64,000 nucleotides of DNA from Leucaena leucocephala (Eukaryota > Streptophyta > Magnoliopsida > Fabales > Fabaceae): assembly GCA_037074615.1 (NCBI GenBank), contig CM073562.1, positions 8,975,001 through 9,039,000 of the forward strand. Reading direction: 5' to 3'. A program made the translations under genes and the position numbers. Each line of letters starts with the position of its first letter. Position 1 is the stretch's first letter. The notes beneath the pieces were generated by a model. The model was not told the origin of the DNA and searched no databases. It saw only the letters and a program-made list of their open reading frames with translations. Of the stretch, positions 1-11,565 are shown one piece after another.

Positions 1-954
1 TGTGATGTTAGGAATTGATTGGTATACTCCAAGAGAGGCAGCCACATGTTCAAGGAAAGTAAGAAGAAAGAAGCAAGTTAAGGTGAAAGAAAGTCAAGTG
101 TTCAAGGTAGTAAACTAATCCTAAACTTGTATACATTGAATGTTATGCTTGATGTGCTATGGATTTGTTTAATTGTGTTGAATATGTGCTTATGCATGAA
201 GCTCTATTCCTATGATTACTTTGGCTAATTGTATTTCATATGTAACATGGAAGCATGCACATTATGCAATGGTAACACTTTCACAAGCAAGCACAAGTAT
301 TCACATTAATGCATGCATTGTTTAGTACCATTTGCTACTGAGATTTCCCCCGAAATCTTATCCCTTTCCATGTAATCCCAATCCCACAGGTTTATGAATG
401 ATGAAAGAGGATGATGAAGCATGAAGAAAAGCTAGGGATTGGATAGCATATATGTTATGTGAATGTGTAATGTTGTTGTATGACCAATATAAGCAGTGAT
501 GGTCATGATGTAATAAAAATAGTAAATGATGGAATAAATATATAAAATTTTACAAACATTTAGATGACATGCCAAGCTTCATTTTGACACAAAGAATGCT
601 TTATTTGGATGTCTGTACAAAGAGAACTGATTTTCCAAAGTAAGGGACCAGAATCTGTTTCCAGGATTTTTGACCAAATGAACAGTAAATTTTGGCGAAT
701 AAACTGTATTAATTGGCTAATCTCCTTAAATTTTAAGATGTTATCTTCACGTAGATTTTTGAATCACTTTATTTCAAGTTTTCTAGAATTAATTATGATT
801 TTTTGAGATTCGTTGGGTAATCTAGAATACCATAGGAACAGTAACCCGAGAAAGAGTAAAATTCCAGATTTGGCTAATGGACTTCCAAGGTCTTGTAAGT
901 GGTTCTAAAAGCTACTGAATGGTCCCTAAGATGTATGAAAGTATGGATGTTACA
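1..954 (+). mobile_element. A-type LTR, 3' part of a 5' LTR (cut by window start)
   Basis: This is the downstream part of a large LTR that begins outside the window. It ends GGATGTTACA at 954 and is followed, after three bases, by an initiator-Met-type primer-binding site, which fixes it as a 5' LTR on the + strand. Its last 120 bases are the reverse complement of the starts of the LTRs at 16856, 45990 and 55647. The stretch 1-345 is repeated in inverted form at about 4026-4380. The small open frame at 609-806 is not conserved as coding between copies and is treated as chance. Confidence 0.9.
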
Positions 955-957
955 TTT

Positions 958-969
958 TGGTATTAGAGC
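958..969 (+). other. Primer-binding site, tRNA-iMet type
   Basis: TGGTATTAGAGC lies three bases after the LTR end. It differs from the usual plant TGGTATCAGAGC by one C-to-T change. The same site is intact at 16841-16852 and 55632-55643 on the other strand. Confidence 0.9.
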
Positions 970-1128
970 AAAGGATTCTGGCTTAAGAAATGCTCCGAAT
1001 AGATTATTTATGGACTAATATGAGATTATTCCTAGACCCTAACCTTAAATAGTAAATATTTTGCTAAGTTAGGGTATGTATTGAGCTAGTTAGCATTGCT
1101 TAATTAAGCAAAGATTGCAAGAGTAAAT

Positions 1129-1700
1129 ATGTGATTTTATAAAGTTAAGTCAGAGGCTTCAATCAATAAGGGAGACTCCAGACCATTAATGATATATGAA
1201 GATCATCCCTCAGACAATGAGGAGAGTTCAGAGGAGAGTATGGGGGATCAGTCTAGAAAGTCTATAGTAGAATGTTCCATAGATGTCTCTGTAGACTCAA
1301 ACCTGCAGTCTGGAGGTCATGAAGAGATGTAGCTTGAAGCTTAATATGAACCATTTAATATTAAGTCTAGTGACTCTACACAGTATGAGTACATTAGAGT
1401 TCCCTCTAACCCTGACGTAAGTTTTATTCCTCCGATGAGAGGACAGATTACGGCTGAGGAAGTTGAGTACTGGTACTAGATTATGGGTAGACCAGATATT
1501 ATTCCTCCTCTACTAGAGTTTGAGGATAGAGTTACTATGAGTAAGATACCATAGTCCCTTAATTCAGATATCTAATCAGAGTTTATGACAGATCCTGTCC
1601 ATTTTCAAAGTCCAGGAATATGTGACTTTATAGAGAAAGATCAGTGTGATGTTCCTAGTTCTAGTCAACTCCAGCCTTCTTTGTTAAAGATAGTTAGTGT
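1129..1700 (+). pseudogene. Decayed first reading frame of the A element (unrecognised protein)
   Basis: The frame begins ATG TGA, so its second codon is a stop, and then reads YKVKSEASINKGDSRP. Later readable pieces include ECSIDVSVDSNLQSGG, EYIRVPSNPDVSFIPP, ITAEEVEYWY and GICDFIEKDQ. The order of pieces matches the reverse-strand copies near 16.4 and 55.3 kb. I do not recognise the family. It occupies the place where gag is expected but lacks the Gag signature seen in the C element at 35.9-36.1 kb. It is acidic (runs of E and D) and shows no zinc knuckle. The TAA after the first ~75 codons is shared by all three copies. Confidence 0.6.
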
Positions 1701-3424
1701 TGACCATATGGTATAAAGAAAGCTGTGGAGAGTGAATTACTCAGTCTAGGTCAAGGGATGGACAGAAGTAGAGATTAAGAACAGTTAATTATTTGCAGTT
1801 CCTCAAGGCCATAGTAGGAATGATAAACAGACATACAGTAGAGGGCATTAACCTAATATACTTTAGAGGACTGGTATGAGATGATAGTAAGTCAAGTGTC
1901 ATGAGACTAAAGATGTCAACCTCACTAAAGTCTATTAGTTAGAGGTCTAGTACATACTATAGGCAAGTTAAGCAGTACGAAGCACTAAGATACAAAAAAT
2001 CAGTTTAAGAATAGGTTCAACAGTAGATCCTCCGTATGATCATCAGGAGTTGATCTACAGTACGAAAGACTTTGTGCAGCTAGTCTTTATGGAAAAGAAT
2101 AATGAGAAGTTTAAATGAGACTTTCCTAAGAATGATCTAATACATGGCTTAAGGATAAAGATGTGATGTTTAACAGATAGAAAGTTAATGTTCCCAATAT
2201 AGGGGGATTCCATAATGAAGAGATGGTAACTTAACGCTCTGCCCTATAGAACATAAATAGTAATGTTAGATGATGAATGAGATCCAAGTGACTTAAATTA
2301 GTAAGGATCCAAAGACATACTAGAAAGGAATCATAGTCCAGTCAAGAGTAGACTGAGGCTGATAGACAGAAAGAAAGTAAGGTAGCCACAAATTCAAAGA
2401 TAAAGTGACTCCCCTATTCCCTATATAGGAAATAGTGAAAAAGGGTTGAGTCTATACCTTAGTAGGAGGATAACGTGGTAGCCTAAGTGAAACAAGTAAA
2501 TGACTCAGGTTCCTGAATAGATGATTAGGACCTGGCAGCTAAGGTAATAAAGGGACAGAATGTTTTAAAATTTACCTAGTTAGTTATTTTATTGCAGTGT
2601 GCATATAAGGGATGGTGGAGGAAATTATTTACTAATAATATGGCTTATGTTTCCATAAGATATGATAAGAAATTGCATCTCCTTGCAGTTGTCATATAAT
2701 GACATGCATGTTAGAGAATTCTTAAATGATTGTATCTCCTTGCATGTTATGTATGTTGAGTATGTTATGATGAATGAATACTCCCCTTTGCATCACATGC
2801 CAGGTAGAGTAGATATGATGAGAAAGTTATGTTGCTTCCATGCCATACGACATGCAAGTAAATAATTCAACTTGGTAAGGATGAAACAATAGCAAAGGGC
2901 TAAACCCAAAGAATAGAAAGAGAAAGTATGATTAGACAATGATAGTCAATGAGATTGAAGATGAGGATTAATAGTAAATCTACAAATAAATGATTACGAT
3001 ACTCAGGATATACCCCTTTAGTAGGGATGAGATATATGAATGATATGCTATGCATATGAAATGGAATGAGACGCAATTATGAAAGATGATGTAGCTCTGA
3101 GAGAGGTAATGTTTTGCAATGGAGCTAGATTTATCTTGCAATAGAGTCAGATTTCTCTTGAGATACAGCTAGAGAATGAACATATTATGATGATAGATAT
3201 GTGCATGGTAGAGCCTATGTAGCTCTCTACAGTAATGGACATAGTCAAGTTATAAGAGAAAAGAATGACATATAAAGTTCCTGAGTGATAGAGGAAATGA
3301 GTGAAGTCTTGATAGATAATATTGGCTTCTGTGACCATTTCTGGGGAATTATTTGTGGAGTTAGAAACTGTGTGGAAGTGACTAACCTTGTAACTTTATC
3401 CGTTGGTTTAGGTCTTCCAGAGAT

Positions 3425-3545
3425 TAGAATACAGTACAACGGAATTGTAGTTAGATCCTGGTATGACTCACAGGGTCACAGTTAGATCCTAAAAGGCTTA
3501 CGGTTGATCACAGTAGATCCTAAGGGTCGCAGTAGACCAAGCCTA
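3425..3545 (+). repeat. Short GGATC-containing internal repeat
   Basis: A run of TAGATCCT units about 30 bases apart, each followed by GGGTC(G/A)CAGT-like or GGCTTACGGTT-like words. The same array lies on the other strand at 14215-14345, 33630-33760 and 52632-52760, so it is a fixed part of the element. Confidence 0.7.
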
Positions 3546-4024
3546 GAGCAAGAAAGTAATGAGCCATAAGTACAGTATGTCTTTAAAAGGATGAATACCA
3601 AGGAAAAGTTAAGGTATAGAAGCTTCACGAGTTGGTTAACTCGTAACAAAGAGAGTACCCATGATGCTAGTTTCAGATAGCCTTATTACTATTAGGGACT
3701 AAACTCAGAATCTTCTTACACATAACAGGAACTCAGTGATCAAAGTTAAAGTTATTAATCCTGAGTCCCAAGGATTTATGGGAATATTACGTAAGATATG
3801 AGAAGAGATCCTTACGATGAGATTACAAAGACTAAAAATAAAGGTAAGTAGATCCTTTAGATGAGGACAAAGAAATTCGAAGGCCAAATAGACTAAGAGA
3901 GATAGTATAAGATGGGTCTAAGATAGTGAAGTACCAAGGTTGGAGCCTGTAAGCACAAGTGCTTAAAATTTTTATCTGCACATTTCAATTAAGCGTATTC
4001 AGGCAAGGGCAGTCCAATGATAGG

Positions 4025-6553
4025 GAGTAGCAAACGGTACTAAATAATGCATGCATTAATGTAAATACTTGTGCTTGCTTGTGAAAGTGTTACTATTGTG
4101 TCATGTGCATGCTTCCATGTTACATATGAAATACAATTGGCCAAAGTAAACATATAAATAGAGCTTCATACATAAGTACATAGGTAACACAATTCAATCA
4201 AGCCATAGCACAATCAAGCATAACATTCAATGCATACAAGTTTAGGATAAGTTTACTACCTTGAACACTTGACTTTCTTTCACCTTAACTTGCTTATTTC
4301 TTCTCACTTTCCTTGAACATGTGGCTGCCTCTCTTGGAGCATACCCATCAATTCCTAACATCACAAAATCATTCATCCATTACAATCTAATCTTCCTTGA
4401 GCATTAAACTCACTTTAACTAACATAACTTCTTTTTGAACATTAAGCCCATTAACTTTCCTTAATCCTAACTAATGGACTTGGTCTTTAAATCAATTGAT
4501 GTATTGACTTCACTCTACACAATTTCCTCTTTTGAATCCATTTATGAGCTTAGAATCATGAAATTCCAGCTCCTTCATCATATGCTGTACAGAACTGAAA
4601 CTGCACTCAATTCTTTCAAAAATTCTCATTTTGATTCCAATGCTTCCCATACTTGTTTCTCTACTTTATCCCACACAATTTTTCATTTTAAAACCATTGG
4701 AAGTATCAAAATCATGAAATTCCAATCACTGTTCATACGAGTGAACAGTATCCATAAGGAATCTCAAAGACTATAACCTTGAGATTTTAATGTTTCCAAG
4801 GTTCAAAACCTTTCCAATCCTACACAAAATCATCATATAAACTCAATGGAAGCATTAAATAATTGAAATTCCATTTCCTTCCCTCATGAAAAGAGCATAC
4901 CGAACAGGGTACACCATGGCAAAGTCAAGAATATCAATTTGATTCAACAACCAATCACTTAACTAGCTTGTTTAAGCTTCAATCATAAATTTCTAACTTT
5001 AATTTCTCCTTTCCCATTTCATCTATGGTTTTTGGGAAGCACATCCCCTTAGAGAAAACTCAACTTTTCCCCCATGAAAACCCTAAGTTCAAACTCCCAA
5101 ATCAAAGGAAAATAAGCTAGGAGTGATTGTTTACCTTTAATCTCTAGCTTGCTTGAACTTTGGAACCTTGAATCTTCTTTATCTTGGTTTGAGTTTTCAT
5201 TTTGCAAGAGTTTCCCCCAGGGTTGACAAGCCACAGTTTTGATGCAGAAATGAGGGGGTATTTATAGCCAAAATCCATGAGAAATTAATGGCTAAGATTG
5301 ATTTGGTTACTATTTGATCTAAAGGCCCACATTTAATCTTGGATTTAACTTTTTCTAAAAATAATAATTATGACATCATGTGGGACAGCTCAAGGGACAT
5401 CTCATGGGGGTATGTGGAATTCTCATAGTGTAAGAAAGCTTCTGGAAAAATTTTAGTCCAATCCGGTACCGATCGGAGCAATTTCACAATAACTGGACTA
5501 TATTCTATTCAGATTTTTTTATAATATACCAGGATATGTATTCTATCCTAGAAATCAATATCTAGGCTTCTTATACCATTAACATGGTTATAGGGAAATC
5601 AATATTTATTCTGACCAAAATACCCTTGGTGTCCTTTCTTACACTATATTGACCTTAAGGGCATAGTTGTCATTTCACCCCTCTTTATACTGCCTCAGGG
5701 CATATACTGGCTCAACTAATCATCTTATACCATGTGCCATATTTTTAGCCTATCCCAAATGACCAAAATGCTCTTCATCCATCTCTGGTACAATCTGGGC
5801 ATCTAGGGGCATTTTCGTAATTTTTCACTTTTTCTGGACACTAGCCCCTTCTACTGATGGACTGGTACCTTGGGTTTTGGGCCTTCCTTGGCATCATCAT
5901 GGGCTTATATATGAGGTTATTTGATCTCATTTCATCTAGGCTTATTTATTGATAAATTCCATTATCGGATCATGGGTGGCTTCAAACTCCTGTCAAAATT
6001 CACTATTATGGGAATAACTTTTTGTACAGGACTTCTTCCAGGGTTCTGTCAGATTCATAACATCTGACACTGTAGGGTACACTTTCCTGTAATTCCCCCA
6101 CTTATATCTGATGTCCATGGAATATGATAAAAATTCAAATAACTTTTAGACTATCAGATAATTTTCTGTTGTCTTGAGCCTTAATAAAATTTCTGTATCA
6201 TGCTAGATTAACCAGCATATCTTCCTCTATTTATTGATGGAATATGGGACTAAAAAACTTTCGGGCAGTTATAACCCTTTCCGGGATAATCTTTCTATAA
6301 TTACAATTTTGCCCTTGCACTTTTTACTTAATTACATTTAAGTCCCTTAACTTTTGAAAATTACCACTTTTAGCCCAAATATTGTTTCTACTTTAACTTT
6401 TGGCCTTTAACCTTTTCTAATTTTTGTTTAGGTCCCTTTCTTTCTTCAAGACCCATTTAACCTTTATTATCTCTTCTGATTATCGTCATAATCCTTTCCA
6501 AACCTCCTTTCACTATCAGTACTATACGGATACGGAAAAATTAGGATATTACA
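4025..6553 (-). mobile_element. A-type LTR, inverted and 3'-truncated
   Basis: This is the reverse strand of the A LTR from its middle (GTAGCAAAC at 4026) to its 5' end, GGATATTACA at 6544-6553. It joins the + strand internal region directly at about 4022-4026 with no PPT. The copy at 56440-59038 gives the full comparison. Because 1-345 and roughly 4026-4380 are the same LTR stretch in opposite orientation, the arrangement forms a large inverted repeat around 3.7 kb. Open frames at 4474-4776 and 5049-5234 are LTR sequence. Confidence 0.85.
5259..5266 (-). promoter_or_regulatory. LTR TATA box
   Basis: TATAAATA on the reverse strand, in the context GGCTATAAATACCCCC. The same context recurs at one place in the A, B and C LTRs, as expected for the U3 promoter. 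Confidence 0.6.
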
Positions 6554-6911
6554 ACTTTCATGCTTTTTATCCATAATTATACCTTTTTGACTCGAAACTT
6601 TATGAAATTATGGTTTTGCTCTTGCTTGGGCTTAACCTCATAATTCATTACTTTGAGGCCTTTACCTCACCTTTAGGCCCATATATATGTATCTTCTTTT
6701 CCCTTTATGAGCCTTTTAGACTTTCCTAGAGTCTTTAACTTTATTTACATATTTGCCCCAAGAATTTTCTCTATTAGTCTCTAAACTTCCTATAATTGTA
6801 GTTTAGTAAACTCTATGTATATATTTATGAGACTTCTGCTTAAAGGGACCTAGTTGTCTACCTATTTTAGACTACTTTTTGCATTTCTAGGCCTAAATTT
6901 GGGATGTGACA
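6554..6911 (-). mobile_element. B-type LTR 5' end fragment
   Basis: Read on the reverse strand it begins TGTCACATCCCAAATTTAGG and continues with AGGCCTAGAAA, as does the LTR start at 24823. It directly abuts the end of the A LTR at 6553. Only the first ~360 bases of the LTR are present. Confidence 0.65.
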
Positions 6912-7340
6912 TGAGATTCAAGTATGTCCTTCATCTTCTCACTGTTAGTTGAAGCTTGCGAAGACATATGACCTTCTTCCTCTTTGATGATACATCTTTG
7001 ACAATGGAGTCTTCCTTTAGTGCCACCAAATCTTGATGATATGGTCGATAAGATAGAGGTAGACTAAGTATTCCAAACACTGGTGAAAATAGAGGGAGGC
7101 ACAATTATGAAGGGTGGTCGATATCTGCATTTTCTCCAATATTAACGGCAAAAAAGGAAACAAATATATGATTTGGGAATAGATATGGTTTTCATACCAT
7201 AGAACCTCATACTGTTGGTTGAGGTAATGATATAAGATTTAGGAATAACCTTCAAGCTTTTGCCTTTCTATCTCTTGTGTCTTTGCTTCGTTAGTTTTGT
7301 TTCCAGGATTGGAAGCTTAGATCCATGTTTTATAGGTTTC
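6912..7340. other. Unassigned stretch
   Basis: No LTR, RT or other motif recognised. The reverse strand is open for short distances in two frames between 6912 and 7060, but neither translation resembles a family I know. Confidence 0.4.
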
Positions 7341-8880
7341 CATAGGTTGAGTTCTTGATATGAACCATTTTGAATATTTTAATTCATATCATTTTAGGGG
7401 TTTCTATAAGTTTATTGAGCTTAAGTTGCATATATTATGAGTTATTTGTGATTTAGGGTCTTGGTTGTGATTTATGATTAAAATTGAGTAAAAAGGGGTA
7501 TTTTAGTCATAATTTTGTACCTTACTCTTTTGATGATTAGTTTAGAATATTTCATGCTACTTTGGTTTATTTCATTCTAAGAATTTGTAGAATTTTGGAG
7601 TTAAGTTGAATTGAATATTTAACTAATGTCAATCAAGGACTAAGCCTAAAGTTGTCAAATTACTAAGCAAATACCAATGAAGAACCAAAATTAATGTAAA
7701 AAAAGGACCTAAGCAAAGCTGTGCATTTTGGGCATCCCTACGTTACTAGCCACGATGAGCGAGAACAATTATGCAACTCATAGATTAGTGTCCAACAGAA
7801 ACTCGAACCTAAATTTTTACACATTTTAAGACATAAAACCCAACTGCAATAAGATTTAAACCTAAATTTTGAACCCTAACAACTACCACTCACAATTTCC
7901 TTCATTCCTCATCCATCTTTATCTCTTTTCTTTCAATCTTCCTCCACCATGTATGCACTTCTTCTACCTTTTCCTCCATTAATCTGGCCATCTCTTCTTT
8001 CATGGCATTTTGATTTTTATTGAGGATTAGAGCATTGATTAGAGCTATTATGGGCTACGGTTTACAACTCTTGAAGATGGAAAGAAGTCAGCTTGAGTTC
8101 TTAAGCTTCAAGGGGAGATACTTTGTTATAATCTTTTCCATTTTCATAGCTTAGTTTTCCTAGATCTAGGATTATCTTTCTATGTCATAGGACTTGGGAT
8201 GTGCCTATTGGTTTTTCCTTGAGAATGGAACATTGTAGTTGATTTGGATGATGTATTTGTTAGTTAATTCATATATATGTCATGATAATTCCTTGTGATT
8301 GGTTAAGTACTAATAGTTGTTGGTAGTTAATTTGATTGCTTAGGGTTGTGGTGTTGATTGGCACCCTCTTGAGAACATTGCATTATTTAAATTTAATTGC
8401 AAGCCTAAGTGGTTTTTATAAATGCATAGAAAGGTGTCATATTTACTTGGATTAAAGAGAGATTTTTACTAATTTGCATTGGACTTAATTTACCATTAAG
8501 GTTCTTGATTTTGACTTTGTTATTTCAAAACTCCTGTTAAAACTCCTGTTATCCTATTTGAACTATGATTGCCCCAAATCCATTTTCAAGAGATTAACTT
8601 CATCCATTTTCTATTAGTTATCCATTTTTATCAAAAAAACACAAAAATGATAGTAGATTTAGGATTTTAATTCCTTGTACTTTAGTTTCATAGTTTTGAA
8701 AACTCAAAACCATTGTTATTCCTTTCAAGTACATGCTTTCATTGCATTTAGCTAGTTTAGGATTCTAGTAAAGGCTCCTTAAGAGAACTACTAGAGGTTG
8801 CGCTTGCTATAATCCTTAGAAATCATAAATTTTTTTATTGAGGCCCCAAGGCGAATGACAAAAAGGCTCTCATCAGTTCC
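7340..8880 (+). mobile_element. Probable Athila-type LTR relic
   Basis: The segment at 7700-7735 (GGACCTAAGCAAAGCTGTGC) closely resembles the Athila LTR text at 28083-28105 and 21955-21980. The 3' side (AGGCTCCTTAAGAGAACTA, then AGGCGAATGACA at 8861) resembles the end of the LTR at 23120-23196. Both edges are uncertain, and no primer-binding site or internal region follows, so this may be a decayed solo LTR. Confidence 0.4.
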
Positions 8881-9339
8881 TCATTGTATTTTCCTTTACT
8901 GATTAAAGATTTTAACTTTATGCTTTCACATTATCTTCCCTAACAAGTTTGAGGTTTCATTTTTTATTCTTATGTGTACTAGACTTCACTTTCTGTTATT
9001 ATCACTATTGACGATTTGTGCGTAAGGATCTCTATAATATTGTCTAATTTATGGTTTCCATTAGCTGGGGAGTGGTTTCTTCTTTTCTTTCATTTTGTTA
9101 GTTTGTGCTTCCATTAGATTTTTTTATTTGGAAGAAAAAGAGAATGTTGAATTCAATTGAGTCATTTTTTCATCTTGTATCCGTGTTTTGTTTGATTTTA
9201 ATGTTTCAATATGATTTTAGTCTGGCTTGTGTAAAATTATCCTTATTATAACTTCTATTAATTTACTTGGACCAATTTTGTTCACAATATAAATCAATCA
9301 CAATGTAACAATGTTATAATGAATTCCTTAATTTCAAAA

Positions 9340-9635
9340 GAATTAATCATGATATAAAAGAGCTTTACTAAAATTCAAAAGAAACCCTACCATGATTATA
9401 AACAGACTTTTCTTAATTGACAAATAATCATGATAGAAAATGACAACCACCTTTCAAGCACTATAATAGTTAAAAGAATTCAACTCATTTTGAAAAGGAC
9501 ATCCATGATAGAAAATGATTAAACTTACATTATAAGACTATCATGGATATAAAGGCTTTACTAAATTCTCAAATAATTATCCATGATAAAAAATAAATTA
9601 TAAATAACATAGAAGAGTCTATCATGGATGTTTAA
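9340..9635. repeat. Interspersed ATCCATGATA / TATCATGGAT words
   Basis: The core (A/C)CATGAT, or its complement ATCATG(G/A), occurs at about 9348, 9388, 9427, 9488, 9539, 9576 and 9622, in both orientations. It is often followed by AAAATGA or AAAGGCTTTACTAAA. Spacing is irregular, 38-60 bases. Confidence 0.5.
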
Positions 9636-9998
9636 AACACTATCCCCAGGATACATTTCTAGAATCAAATCTAAATAAAGTATTATATCATATCAGAGTA
9701 TGCAAAATGAGCCTTACTATGGCAATATGCAACTATTTCACACATAAATAAAAATAAGGAAGGTATAAAATTGATATAGCACAAATGAAGCCTTCAGATC
9801 CTTCCCTAATATCCTAGCAGGAGACTATCACCTAACAATATTAATAACCACGGGGTGAGACAAACGTTTTAGTAATCAGCTTCTATGCATACCAATATGT
9901 GCTCGTAAGGTGCTAAGTGGGATAAATATACAATAATATCATAATTAATATTAAATAAGTAATTTCAAATGTCATGATGCAAATACAATCCCATAACT

Positions 9999-10262
9999 AT
10001 AATCCAAGATCCGTAAAGGCCTATCGCCACATAGGAGGATGAAAGCAGCTAGTAGGGCCTGCCCCACGCAAGAGATGATAGATCCAACCATTACACATTA
10101 ATGAAGGCATCATCACGTGATGATAACCAATACAAACCATAATCCAAGAGCCATAAAGGCTTATCCCATTCAGGAGGATGAAGGAGCTTTACAAGTGATG
10201 GGAGGATGAAAGAGCTGACCATTATGTATTAATGGAGGTATTATCAAGTGATAGTAAACAAC
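9999..10262 (+). repeat. Imperfect tandem duplication, 140-bp period
   Basis: ATAATCCAAGA(T/G)CC(G/A)TAAAGGC starts at 9999 and again at 10139. Each is followed by AGGAGGATGAA and then an ATTA(A)TG(A/G)AGG, (C/T)ATCA(C/A)GTGAT block. The second unit is slightly shorter. Confidence 0.7.
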
Positions 10263-11437
10263 ACAATTCACTCACAAATGTCCATTATATGCATCATACT
10301 TAACACTCAACAAGTGGTCAAGTTCAAATTCCATAATCATTTTCCAAAATCACAATTCTCAAAATTCCAACACGATATTATAAGTTCCAAAAATGATGTT
10401 TTTAAAACATAAGTCCCATAAAACAATTTATTTTTTTATATATATTAACATAATTCCAAAACATTCTAATAGTTCAATAAACTAAAGCTACTTACAAGCA
10501 TGATATTAGCATGTATAACAAGTGGAAAGTGGTTACCTCTCCCCAAAGTAAGGAATAATTGCCATGAGTCTGTAGCTTCATGTACAACAACATCAATCAT
10601 AAATAATCTGGTGCTTTAACAAAAGTTATTCCAAAACCTTAAGGATGGTCTGATGGGAGTGAAGTTGAAACTATATGGCAATGGGAGTTAGCTACTAGGC
10701 TTAGGGTACTTATATATAATTTGTAAATATTAAAATTCTAATCTTATCTAATCTGATCTTATTATTTTTTAGTATTATTATCATCTTGCTCCTATATCCA
10801 ATCTGGAAAGGTGTGAAAAGACAATAATGCCCTAGAGTTATTAAAGAGGAACTAAGGGCATTTTGGTAATTTGCTAAGGGATGTTTCTTGGGAACCGAGC
10901 CACCAGAGTGCTTGAGCTTGATTAAAGACCCAAGATGGCATTCCAAGATGTCCAAAAATGTGGCCCAAGAATTATATGGGTCCAAGTGGCATTAAAATAA
11001 TATTTTAGTGATTTTCAATAAAGCATAGTTACCCGGTTAGAGATAGAACTAGAGAAAGTGGTTAGATAAAGCTTTAGACTCATCCAGAACCATGGGGTGG
11101 CATGAAAGATATCCTCATGGGACCAACAAGGTGCCACATGGCATGAATCTAGGGAAAGAAGAAAATGCTAAGGACATATGGCATGATCTCAGCCGTTCAT
11201 TCTGGGAAAAGACTCTAGAATTCTCTAAAAATGTTAAGTTAGCTAGTGAGGTATCCCAAGGGCCCCATCTTTATGCCATCTAAGCATGTGAGGTGTCCCT
11301 TGATGATGTCACTTTGATGAGTCATTGAGGATGATGATGTCATCATGATGATACAGGCAAAGCTTCTTGAGAAAGCTAAGCAATCTAAATCGTTCATTGG
11401 GCTTCAATTTGGACCGTTCATTCCTCCTCCTTTCAAC

Positions 11438-11445
11438 TATAAATA
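11438..11445 (+). promoter_or_regulatory. LTR TATA box
   Basis: TATAAATA followed by CCCC. It lies in the same position as the B solo LTR's box at 37902-37909, about 50 bases upstream of the GA-rich tract. Confidence 0.65.
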
Positions 11446-11484
11446 CCCCACTCCCTTCCATTCCATTCTATGGAAAGGAGCAAG

Positions 11485-11565
11485 AAATGAAGACAAAGAA
11501 GAGAGAAAAAGAGAAAGAGAGAAAGAAAGGAAGGAAGAAGAGAAAGGTAGGAAAAAGGAGGAGTT
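11485..11565 (+). repeat. GA-rich purine tract in the B LTR
   Basis: Almost pure A and G for about 80 bases, built of GAAAGA and GGAAG units. The complementary CT tract is at 37798-37860 in the B solo LTR, so the tract belongs to the LTR. It sits just downstream of the TATA box, in the expected 5' transcript leader. Confidence 0.8.

Larger units (their letters stand above)
955..4022 (+). mobile_element. Internal region of the A-type retrotransposon, truncated
   Basis: This is the reverse complement, with divergence, of the internal regions at 14180-16855 and 52160-55646. It is dense in stop codons and shows no protease, RT or integrase motif. It holds a decayed first reading frame (1129 to about 1700) and a short GGATC-type repeat (3425-3545). 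Homology stops near 4022, about 1.1 kb before the expected 3' end, where an inverted LTR begins. The PPT and 3' LTR are therefore missing. Confidence 0.8.
8880..10800. other. Unassigned AT-rich stretch with small repeats
   Basis: No coding sequence was recognised. It holds a cluster of ATCCATGATA and TATCATGGAT words (9340-9635) and an imperfect 140-bp tandem duplication (9999-10262). Its right edge is where B-LTR homology begins. Confidence 0.5.

Noticed and set aside
4474..4776. Open frame also seen in part at 47260-47499 and 56918-57157
   Set aside because: LTR sequence shared by repeat copies. Similarity is due to common origin of the LTRs, and lengths and ends vary.
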